Source: Pelargonium nanum (Eukaryota; Streptophyta; Magnoliopsida; Geraniales; Geraniaceae). Taken from it: a stretch of 23,727 nucleotides of DNA. Position 1 is the stretch's first letter. Each line of letters opens with the position of its first letter. Below the pieces are notes generated by a model. The model was not told where the DNA came from. It did no database searches and worked only from the letters and a program-made list of their open reading frames with translations. Below are positions 10,956 through 22,600 of this stretch, piece by piece. The stretch spans positions 1-23,727 of the forward strand of contig JAYMTF010001388.1 of NCBI GenBank assembly GCA_036897485.1. The letters run 5' to 3'. The position numbers and the translations under genes were made by a program.

Positions 10956-11484
10956 CAGATGTCAATTGTAGTGAACTATTTGGCCTTTTGAAGTGGTATT
11001 TGGACGCTACGTGTTGCGTTTTCAGTTGTTGTTTGAACTTATGATTTTTTTTAAATGTATTATCACAATCAAATATTAAAATTGAAATTCTCTTAAAAAA
11101 ATATATTTTTTACATACAATTCAAGACCTCTTATACATATTCATATATACATATGATAAATGTTATTGCACAAAATCAATTATCAAATAAAACCAAAATT
11201 TCACAGAAAAACACCATGATTATGCACATGCTATCTCCATAGTGAAAAGCAATAGTACCTCCATATTGTTTGGACTCACTCTTTGTCAAAGGGTTAAATA
11301 CCCTCCATTCTGTTGCTGCTCTTGCCTTGAGCCTCAGAACTGACAGATATGCTTTGTCCCACCCAATTTAATTCACCTCCATTTTCCTTTTCATTTTCAT
11401 TTTCATCATCATCATTTCATTTTCTTCTCCCACAACTTGCAACCTTCTGCATCTTCATCTTCAATATTCAACATCACTGCACTA
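10956..11484 (+). promoter_or_regulatory. upstream region and 5' UTR of the DUF4378 gene
   Basis: AT-rich DNA changes to a strongly pyrimidine-rich leader at about 11375-11440, with TTTTCA and TCA repeats typical of plant 5' UTRs. No sure TATA box or start site can be chosen. Confidence 0.35.
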
Positions 11485-12646
11485 ATGGCTTCTAAGCCCA
11501 ATACATTGCTCCAAGAACTACTCCAACAGGAACAAGAACCTTTTGTCCTAGAGACCTACCTTTTAGAAAGAGGTTATGTCAAGCCAGTAGCAACCAAGTT
11601 TCTCAATCTGGAGAGAAGCAAAAATGGTGTCCCCTACACTTCCAAGTTACTAAAATCTGTGTACAATAGGCTTGTTCTCATCACCAAGAGGCTGAGAATC
11701 AAGAACTGTGATGACAAAGATGGGGAAGGAGTAGTTTGTGTCCCTGAAATGAACAGAAACAACAAAGAACTTGTTGGTGATCAATCACAGAGATTTTCCT
11801 CTGCAGCTGTATATAATTCTTGCCCGAACGAGGAAGCATCATCGACGTCCCTGCACGATCAAGATCACACTGATCCGAGCAAAGATGAGGTAGGTTTTAA
11901 ATTTTACATGTTTGAAACTTGAAAGGTGAAATGATGTGCGTTTGGTTAGATTGCTTACAAAGCTAACAGGCTCCTGCAGATACAAAGCTCCCGAGGAGAC
12001 GCACGATAAAGAACAGCAAGCACTGCTCGGATAAATCTAACCAAGTCTCTGGCTCTCCCCTTCCGAATAAGGGTAAGTTCCCTTTGTTCTCTCCTCCCTC
12101 GAGTCGGGACTTGAAATTAGCTACTTAATCTTATCTTCGTGTTCTTGCGAAAATACAGAGAATCCATCAGTTCATAAACTGTTGAAGACCAAGAAAGTTA
12201 CGGAAGATGGCATACTATCAGCATCTCTTTGGGAGCTACTCGTGTGCTCCACAGCAGAGAAGTCGGATTTGCGAGAGCTTGTCAAAGCTAATGCTGCAAC
12301 CCAGTTCAAATCTAAGCGAGTGCTGCAGCAAAACAAGCAGCTCCTGTTTGATTGTGTAAGGGAGATCATAGACAGCCATACGAGGAAAGATTCGAAGCGT
12401 GCAGCGTTTTTGGGGACCGAAGAGATTGGGAAGCTCATCTGCAAGAAGATCACGGAATGGGGAAGACTATCTGGAAGCGAGTCAAACATGAATCAGCTGT
12501 TGAAGATGGATTACCAAGACATGGTAGACGAGTGGCATGATTTCAAGCCGCAGAAGAGGGACTTTGCGATTGCCATTGGCGATGACATCATGGAACAGCT
12601 CGAGAACGAGCTTGTAATAGACATGATCGACTCTTTGGCCTCGTAG
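11485..12646 (+). CDS. DUF4378-like protein, 3 exons, 331 aa; possible TRM-family member
   Basis: Exons 11485-11889, 11970-12072 and 12159-12646 join in phase with GT-AG borders (996 nt). The N-terminus (MASKPNTLLQELLQQEQEP) is a leucine- and glutamine-rich helix followed by a basic patch (LITKRLRIKN). A polar, low-complexity middle leads to an acidic C-terminal segment of about 140 residues with helices ending in VDEWHDF..QKRDFAIAIGDDIMEQLENELVIDMIDSL. That W-x-DF ... I-x-x-x-I-x-x-L-x-x-E-L pattern is what I recognise as the DUF4378 C-terminus. In plants the domain is found in TON1-recruiting-motif proteins of the cortical microtubule array and in many uncharacterised proteins. The first ATG (11485) in good G+4 context was chosen; the frame is open upstream but lacks an earlier ATG. 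TRM membership is an inference, and the biochemical role is unknown. Confidence 0.8.
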
Positions 12647-13699
12647 ATCTATTGTTGACCCACTTCTCAGTTTAATTGCTTTCCATCTCCATCGTATCCA
12701 AAACATTTATATGCTGATTTGGTCAATTCTAGTCCAGTAATCAAGTAAAGACTAGCAGCAAACGCAATTGCACATACATAACAAATCAAAAACATGAGCT
12801 CTGAGCAACCTTTCGACGTGCAGGAGCACAAGCGGACACTTGCGAGCATGAAACCGAGATAGATTCATCCAGGCATAGACAGCAACAAAAGTTACCCAAG
12901 GAACAATTAAGTTTTATACATCAGCAGGCATTGATGACTAAACCACCACCATGAAAGCTAACAACAGAAAGCAAGATTTTTATTTCTAATGCATTTAGTG
13001 TGAAAGTAGCATATGTACCAGAAGCACATGCTTTGGGGACCCCCTACAAGCACAAAACACTTAACCTCAAGTATCCTCAGCTATCATTCCCTGCCCACCA
13101 CAGAAAATAACTGCTCAAAATTTGTGGAGCATCCATTTCACAATTCGGCCAAGAGAGCTAACAAAACGTCCGAAAATCCCCTTCATTTATAAAAATACCT
13201 AATTCTAACAGCTTCATTACCGAATGATAATGACAAATACACTATATGCGAAATTGTACTTCCACCATATACACAAATCAGATGAATTTTTTTTTCTTAA
13301 ACTCATTAACCAAGTAAAGCAACAATTGTGTGCTGCCATGCATGTGGGCTAATGAATAAGTACACTCCAGTTTGAACAACAGAGACATCAGAAGGAAATA
13401 TATATGCACTTGAATTTGCTGCTTTAAATCAAGCCCATGATTCTTCTTTAATGATACATTCTCAGCTCAAAGACATCTCAGTGATATTCCTACATCTAAG
13501 CCAGTAAAAAACTACAATACTTTCCCACCATTCTATCAACACATCAGTTCTCAGAGCAAGTCCTAGCACAATTGCATACAACACCATTTATCTCAGAATT
13601 ATATATAATAAAAAAATATGCATTAGAAACTAAAGTCACATGAAATATTTGAACTTGCTATCTGGCATATGCTATCTGATGAGGAAAAAAAATATCAGA
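12647..13699. other. convergent 3' gap holding the 3' UTRs of both flanking genes
   Basis: The left gene stops at 12646 (+) and the right gene at 13700 (-), so both tails fall in this 1053-bp stretch. A - strand AATAAA (TTTATT on +, at 12977-12982) is a candidate poly(A) signal for the right gene. No open frame with protein character is seen. Confidence 0.5.
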
Positions 13700-16600
13700 C
13701 TACCGGATTTCCCCATCCTCACCAAGCTCTCCATCTTCAAGTTCTTCATGACCATTTCTACGGGATCCATCCCGGTGATCTCTTTTATGTCTTTTATGAC
13801 GACTTTCACTGTCAGATTCAGGTGTGTATGCATGCTGGCAAAGAAAAAAAGGAATGAGGTATAATTATTTCCATGTATTGCATTTTTTTTAAATGGCCCA
13901 ATGGGCTGAGCACAATAGGGATAGCTCTCCCCGAATCCCCGGACCCCCGAATCCCTCCCCACCCCATTCAATGGGATTTGAACCCATGACCTCTCATAAA
14001 GAAGTGTGGATCTTTAACCATTGAGTCAACCCCTAGGGGACAAAGCATTGCATTTATATAATAATATCAAATAAATTCTCCAACCTTTCTGGACTTTTTG
14101 CGGTCACTACTATGTTTGCGTGACTTCTTAGACTCCTCCTCATCCTTGTCAGAACTCGCATCATCAACAGCACTCTGATGCCGCTTCCGGTGTTTCCTAT
14201 CTTTGTCTTTTTCCCGCCTTTTGTCCGCTTTATGGCCATAACTATCAGTCACATCTACATTTTCACTATCAGTATCATCCTTCTTGGTTCTTTCCTTCCC
14301 TTTATCTCTTTCTCGTTCTCTATCCTTCTCTTTTCTATCCTTCTCCTTCCGTTTCTCTTTATCCTCTCTCTCTTTCTCTTTCTTAGCCTACAATGAACGT
14401 AAATTATAAGATAATGACAAACACAAATGCATCTCAATAACTCAAAAGATAAGTTGACACGTAAAGAAATAGTCCAGTAGAAAAGGCCTCATGGAATGGA
14501 ACCAAATACAGTGTCCAAATTTTCAAATACCCAAGATACCCTGGAGCTGCATTTTATTTTACTTTTCATTTCTACAACATAAAATTACATAAGAGGCAAT
14601 GGATTAACTAATCCTTAAGGCCTAAGCTAAGAGAGGGCTTGTGCAATGTAAGGGGAAATAGACATTTTCCAACATACGACACCATAATCATAGTGATCAA
14701 TTCAACAAATAACTTTCACTGGTCAACCCTTCTCAGTACAGCCTACAGGAAGAGTAACAACACAAAAAGGTAACAAATGACAATCAAGTAGGCGCTATCA
14801 TCCAGCACATAAAACGAAATTCTAAAGTCAGTCTGGACAATAATCAATATGCAGAACTATGTTAAACCAACACTTCATGTGAGAAGGGTGTACATAGATT
14901 TTTCATTCATCTATATATTTAGATATTATTTAGTATTCCCTCCGCTTCATTTCAACTGTATAGGTTGAACAAACACATATTAAAGAGGCTATGGTGATTG
15001 GTTCACCATAAAAGTTTATCATAAAAAGGGTGGCCCGATGCATGAGGCTCTGTCCCACCATTCTCTTCGCGGGGTTTAAATTTCATTTTTACCCCTAACG
15101 TAAAGTTCACTCAAATTCAAAATCTAATAGTGTATTAAATGAAGGCTGAATTGGGAAATTTAGGTAGTAATTAGTGCTTAAACCTTTTGTAGTGGACATT
15201 TTTTTTTTTCTTTAACATTTCAAAACAGACATGTAGATGCTTAAAATGGGAAAGGTGGTATCTGGTTGTGGTGGTGGTGGCAATTGGCTATCCATCCTCC
15301 AATGAAACAACTGGGGATGTTTGGATGTTGACAAAATCAACATTACTGAATTGACCAATGTCCAACACATCCACACAAGCCAACTTTTCAATTTATGGCA
15401 GGAGCCACATGGAAGAAGGTACCTAATACATAGTCCTACTTACCTAAATGCCTTGGCATGTTACATAAAATAAACACATAGAAGATATAAATGCGAAAAA
15501 TGGAACGAAGAATAGCTAAAACTTACATCAACCATCTCAACAGACAGGCTCAATTATGTCAAGATATAACAAATGTTGTTTGATCCCAAAATCAAATGGG
15601 AGAAAACAACCAAGCACAAGGATTTCTTTTCCTTTCATTTCCATGTTTGTAAGAAACCAGTGTGTTCATAAGCATACATACAAAGGATAAGACCAACTAC
15701 TTTCAGATAATTCAAATACCTTTTCCTCCTCTCGCTTGCGTTCCTTTTCCTTAGCCTTTTCTTGTAAGTATGTGAGGTAATCCTCAAAGACATCTTTTGC
15801 AACGCTTTCCTCGCTAATAGATCTAATAGAAGCAAGAACGAAGAGAACAAACAAAAATAATTATCTTACAAGATGGACAAAATAGTTAAAATCCCGTATT
15901 TCTCAAGGAATGCGTAGAGTTAATACCTGTATTCCTGGCTCTCTTCAAAAAGTGGTTTGCAATCCTCCCAGTTAGAAGTAACAGTTATTTCCTATAAAAA
16001 CCAACTTCAGATTAGGATGGAATGAGAAATATCGTTATAAAGAACTATAAAGTAAGAATAAGCATTCCCCTCTATTAGAGTCACAACGTAACCTTAAATG
16101 TTTGCAATAGCTTTGTGAAATCATCGGCCAGACGTTGACGCTTTTTAGCTTCTTTCTCCTCCTTGTCCTTGGCTCTCTCTAGTAAATCCTCGTATACAAG
16201 CTTAAAAGCAGAACAGTATCATCAAGATCTCAGCACTAAAATACAGTACACATGACATGTCAAATTAACCTAACCAAATAAACTAGGTACACTTTTGTGC
16301 ACAACCCTATACAATTTTGATAAACATAGAGGATCCAACATCAGAAGATGTGAGAAAATGTCATTATAGAACTACTCTTACAAGTGACCATGTGAAAGTT
16401 TGTAGTCAGTAGTTACAAGGACATAAGGTTCTACTTAAAAAAAATTCAACTACAAAAACTAAGGATATATCAATATGGAAATGGTAAAAGTGTAAGATCA
16501 GGAACTCATAATCATTGCTTCTGAAGATATATGAATTAATTCTAATGACTTAATCATGCTGAAGTAGCATACTCTATATTCTGACCATGACAAGATATCA

Positions 16601-19600
16601 TATGAAATCCAGATAACATTGTGGTTTACTGATACTAGAAGTGTAATAAGGGTTTCGAGTTCGGGTTGAAAATCTTTAATCCCAACCTGGTTCGTAAAGG
16701 TGCGAGTAGCCTGACCCAACTTTACCCGAAGAAACATAAAAGAATGTTTGGGTAGACCAAAACCCGCAAAAACGCGGATCAGGTTTTGGGTACCCACAGG
16801 TTCAGTCCCAATTGTCAGCAACTTGAAAAACTTTATCACCATACTATGCAAACTTGCAACAAGCTGCTTACGAAGAAAATACTTAAGAAAATATACCTTC
16901 AGGTTTATATCCGATATCATTGGAGAACCGACATTCTCCACGACAGCTTCCTTAAAGTCTTCAAATGACCATGTTGATGTGACGGTAATCTAGGACAGTT
17001 AAGTTTAACATTAGACATACATGTAGGAAGAAACAACAGCATAAGCATGAGCACGAACAAGAGCATCTTACATTGTCTGGCTTCATTGCATTTTTCACAC
17101 GGGATTTGTCTTCATGATACTGTCGAATAAAATAATAATAAATTAAATTAAAATGCCTTCAACAAGATACTATAACATCCCACATGAACATTGATGTGAG
17201 TGCCACAAATAGAATGTTATTGCTCATTACAAATTGGTTGCAGTAAAATGAAGGACGAAGCAAGATATTAAAACATCCCACATGAACGTTGATGTGAATG
17301 TCACTTGCAGGGACAAATCTAAATATAACCGCTTGGCATGTTTTAGAGAGAGATTCTGAAAGGGAAAATAGAGTAATCATGGAGCAGGCCCCAACTAGTT
17401 AATGATAAAGTTATGTCATGTGGAGTTCATTATCCTGTGACAGTGTGACTAGTATTATACTTATCAAATGAATGTCATTACACAACCCGGAAATTAGCAA
17501 CTATGAACAAATTCCACGGTACAAACATTGAATTTGCATCAACAAAATATAATGATGTTTGGAATATGCTATGTTAGTATTTTATTTTCATCACAGACGA
17601 TGACGGAAAGCTAGTGCAACAATAAACAAAACTGCAGTTATTTCATTTATAATGAATGATGAATAAAAGAGACTACTAACTAAGCAGATACTGGGGCAAT
17701 AAAAAAAAGACAGTCACCTGGTCCTCTAATTCTTCAGAGATGTGTTCAAACAAATCTTTAGGTGTTGAACCAGATATGTTCGATGCAACAGCATGATATT
17801 GAGGCAGATCCTTAACCTACAGTTCAATATAAGATTCAGATTCAGTTTATGATGCTACACTGGCCTGCTTAAATTGTCCAACAACAAAAAATCATACTAA
17901 GAAAATAGAAACAAACCTTTAAACAATAATCACGCCAATGAGTTTTAGCAGTAAGAATGCCAGAAGCAACATGTTCTTCCAAAAGCTTGCGAAACTCATC
18001 GCGGTTTTTCCGCTCGACTCGCCTTAATTGTTCCTTGAATTTAGCAATACATGATGATGAGAATATATATCAGCAGATAAGTAATGATAATGAACATAGA
18101 TTCTACCTTCTGTATCTTCTTTTGTTCCTCTTCTTCTTTTTCCAGCTCACGAATATAGTCCTGCCCCAAATTAACATCAGAATATGATTTCAAAACACTA
18201 TCTAGATATAGGTTAGCAACATACCTGGAAAACCATCAAGCGATCAATTTTTTCCAGACATAAGAATCTTTCATCATCTTCTAAGCGATCCTGAACCTTT
18301 CGCCACAAACTATTCACCTGCATATGCATGGTGAACAGTTGCACAAGTCAACATATGTAAACTTTCTTGACGATTTGTGTAATGAGAAGGCTAGATTCTT
18401 AGATTTCAGAAATGTACCTTAATGAAGTCACAGGACTCTAAAAATTTCTTGTACTCTGCTATATTCCGCTTATGCTCCTCTGCAGCTTTTTCTTTCTCCT
18501 GCAGCAACGTTACACAAATAAACATTAACAATGATTTAACCCTCCATGTTATTATATTAATGTCCCATAACGAAAATGATTTAATGGCGAACACTAGCAA
18601 AATACTTATGTAGCTAATAAAGATGAAGGCAGATTAAGATGTCAGTTAGTAGTAGGTTTCTAGTACTGCATTACACAGGCAAACCTCAAAACAGTGAATA
18701 AAGCAGAGCAATACAGCAAATATCATTATCAAATCTTCATACAGTTACGCAAATTAAGTCTAAAAAAATCTTAGCACCACACTTTGTGTAAGAATCATAA
18801 TCAAAGACTCTTGATTCCGAGCAGAATAAGCGATCTATTTAGTTCAAGTGGTGAATAAGCTATATAAGCACGGAAGGAGAGTTATTTTTTTAGCAGTAAC
18901 GACCAAAAAAGGAAAAAAAAAAACATGAAAGCACTTGCAGAAGCATTTTTTTCAAAGCAAGAAAGCATCCATTGGTTGGGGAAAATATTAGGTTGATAGT
19001 TAAAGGACACCCCCTCGTGTGCAAACCCATTATTGCGTTAATTAGGGTGGCAGCAGAACTTGTATCTGTGACCTCGAAGTCTAAAAGAATCTGATACAAT
19101 GTAACAGGACCAACTCAACTCAAAGCACAAGATGATAATTGGAAGACCCAATATTAACTTTATACTCTAACAGAAACAACAAATTAAAAGATAAGGAGCC
19201 ATACGTACAGCTTAAACATAATTCATGTACACAGCATCATGTCTCTTTGAAGTGTTTGGTTCATTTAAATACATGGATCCAAGACACGCACAAGAAAGAG
19301 AATAAACAAAAGGCGGATTCCAAGGTCAGCTTTGAGCACTAATGAATGTCTGAGGAGTGAGGAGATATTGAAATCCCGTTACCTTTCTTTCAAGTTCCAC
19401 CATATAATTATCGAAAAGATCCTCACGGTCTCTAGCTCGTTCGACAGCCTTGAACCGCTCATCATTTTCAAACATAACTACAGCTTTGCTGCTCAGACAA
19501 AAAAATTATTTAGAATACTGAAACATCATGCATCTCGCCATTAACTATAAAAGGAAATATGTACCTCCATTTTATGGAGGAGGTGAGCTCATTGGACTCC

Positions 19601-22600
19601 TGGAAAGAAAAAACAACACAATATGACCATCGCATAAATGAACGATATAAATATATATTGGAACTAAGGAAAGAAAACCAACACTCTGTGCTGTGCACAA
19701 CTCACTTCCAACATCTTTGTAAATTCTTCCCGGGCTTTTTTCTGTCTCAAGCGCCTCTCCTCAGCTTCCTGTTTCCTCCTTTGACCCAAGTACTAATATA
19801 CATACATATATATCATGAATTTTATGTTAGATCAGTCAATGACATTGTTGAAACACAAATAATAAGGAAACATCAGCAGCAGCCAATAATACAGTTTAAC
19901 TGCATACCAGTCAACTCATACCAAAACCATCAATTATGTTTTCTTTTCTTACTTTTCCTCTTGCTATTTTGAGAAATTATCTTATCAAGTAATTATTACC
20001 TCATTGAATGCCTGCTTCCGCTCTCCCAGAGTCCTCAAAGCACCATATCTTTTGTCACTAATTATTTCTCTCATTGCCTGATATTACATATTGTATCATT
20101 AGCAAAACATTACAAAAGAGGTGGAAGGTAGTAGGACCTGTAGAGATTACTTACCTGCTCCCATGTCCAATCAGTTTGCACATTTGCTGATTCAAGGAGA
20201 GTTTTGAATGCATTTTTAGCCTCCTGACAAAACAAACATAGGAAGAAGAATCAGATGATGCTGCAATGTTATAGAGTTTCCCAGTTGCAAGACCCAACTC
20301 ATAAATTATTACCTGCTTACTAGCATACACCAAAGGTTCGTCTTCAGGTGCTTTTTCCTCTAGAGTAGTGGCATTGACTTTTCCAGCAACTGCCATTACT
20401 TTCCTTCCATCCTGTCAAAGACAATAATAAATAGGTCAATGAAACATGTCCAGTACTTCATATTTGCATCCCCTTATGACAATTGACATTAAGGCACTTG
20501 TATAACTATCCTCTATCCCACAGCGATGAAACCTCATTCGAAATAACAAGTGGAACAAAGTAGAACTTTAATTAACTCCCTACCTAACAGTGCTCCATAA
20601 ACTACTCAATCCATTCAAAATTGAAAGTCCAACATCCCAAAACAGGTATTCCAAAATGTTTGTCCATTTTCCACTTCAAAAAGCAAATATAAATATCAAC
20701 ATAAATCCATGTCTGCTAATTAAATCTGTCACTCAACTTCGCCCCCAAATAGGTTTTCACTGACTAGAAACTGGCCACCAATAATTCACTTGATGTAAGA
20801 CCCTCCAGCCACAATGGCAATACCCCAAGGATGGGGATGCAGGACCAGGAACTCAAGAGCAAAGGACAAGGCCAAGAGCCTCGATGAGGTTCTACAGCAA
20901 TCTAGTGTTCCTGGCTAAGGATAATGGCGGAGCTGCCTACCAAAGACAACACCAGTCTAATACCTAAGATTTATGCCAGATGCATTTCTGATTGTGGGGG
21001 TTATGAGCACACTAGTTTGCTTGCTGTATTTTGAGGGTTTCGCTCAAAGGAGTGTAGTGGTGGCATTACAACGACGAGCAAAATAATAGAGGAAATCACA
21101 TTTAAGTCCGAATTTTCAATATCATCCAAGAAGAAGGGATCGTGAGAGAGAAGGGAAAAAGAAATCACAACTAAGTCTGAATTTTATCATCCAATATACT
21201 TAAGACTAAACATATTATTATATCTATAGAAGAATAAATAAAAATCCTATCCAAAGGAATTAAATAATACTTCAATTCAATTAGTAAATAAAAAATAAAT
21301 ACTACATAATTATATCCTAAAACAGTTAAAGAACTACTTCAAATCAATATAGAAACTAAATACTACATAATATTGATTGTCCATCACCATCTAAACTAAA
21401 AACTTAATTGATAGTTGAAAAGTCAATATTAGCTTTTACTTTAACATGCATCCTCTCGTGGAAGCCCGTTATCACTTTGCTCGTGTTCCATGCACAAGTC
21501 TGCTTCTTGCCTTGTGCTGAAATTTGTTTAACATTTCTTCTAATCAAGGTGGCATGATAGTGATCTCCTCCCATTGGATCAGTATTTAATTTCTTTTTTG
21601 ATGAAGTTCAAAGGAGTAATGGGTTGTTTAGATGAAAGGTTGGTCAAAAAAATTATTTAGTGCAAAGGGGTTTAAATGAAAAGTTCCACCCAAAAAAACT
21701 GCAATTTGTTAAACGTCAAAAAGGTTGGTCATTTTGGAACAAATGGGTAATACTTTGCAACTAATTCACAGAAGCAACTAGCCATACCTCAATCTCCTGC
21801 ATGGAAGCATCATCTACAGAGTTTGCAACACCTTGAGAAGCTGTATCATCAAAGTTACTCCTGCAATCATTCAGGATACATAAAAAACGCAGCGACATTC
21901 TGAAACATGAAAGTCTATAAAAACAAGCAAACCCACTTACACAGATGAGGGGTGAGTGTTGGCCACTGAAGTGGGAAATCCTGTACTTCTTGTTACAGGA
22001 ACCAAAGTAGTTCCAGTGTCCATGGGCTGATGAACCCCAGAGGCACTTGTTACAACAGGGTGTGCAACAGGATTGGGTGACGAACCAGGAACCACCACAT
22101 TGGGAGGATTAGCAGGAGTTACAGGTGTAACGGAAACAGGACTTGAAGCAACCACAGGAAACAATGAAGGACCAGTGCTAAGCGAATTGGCTGCAGTACT
22201 AGGTGTTTCCCCTAATGAAACAGCTACTGCATCTGACATTTGTGAAGCCCCACCTGCTTCAGATGGCAGTAATTGGCCAGCTGCAATCTGAGCCTGTTCA
22301 CGAGCCAACTGAAAACGAGAATTTTAAAGAGACGTCATACAAACAAACAAACAAACAAAAAACAAGGAAGAAAGAAGCAACAAGTAGGGATGGAAAACCT
22401 TCAGCTCCTCCGGTATAGTCCACTTCGATTCCCTTGTATCCTTATTGTAATAATACCTGCAATATTTTGTAAGTTAGTGCTCATGGATATAACAGATATT
22501 CTAGGAACAGAACAAACCAACTACACAGTGTGGCAACTTAAATATAAATCGTATTAAATTTAAAAGCAGCGACGTACGTTTTACCCTCTTTAGTCTTACA

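Larger units (their letters stand above)
14388..15719 (-). other. PRP40A penultimate intron (1332 bp), with degraded mobile-element pieces
   Basis: A large intron upstream of the charged-tail exon. It carries a Stowaway-like terminus near 14937 and a SINE-like head near 15024. The remainder is AT-rich, with no coding sequence seen. Confidence 0.55.

Noticed and set aside
12172-12489. 105-aa - strand open frame opposite the DUF4378 gene
   Set aside because: Antisense shadow of its third exon.
13974-14030. a functional tRNA gene
   Set aside because: A and B boxes are present, but no cloverleaf with acceptor pairing can be drawn, and the A-tail and target duplication show a SINE.
16498-16941. 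147-aa - strand open frame
   Set aside because: Its first part is the true PRP40A exon 16989-16897, but it continues through the donor into intron sequence; the spliced frame joins the next exon in phase.
19559-19972. 137-aa + strand open frame
   Set aside because: Antisense to PRP40A exons and introns, rich in Phe/Leu from pyrimidine tracts; no family resemblance.
22073-22291. 72-aa + strand open frame
   Set aside because: Antisense shadow of the Ser/Thr/Pro-rich PRP40A exon.
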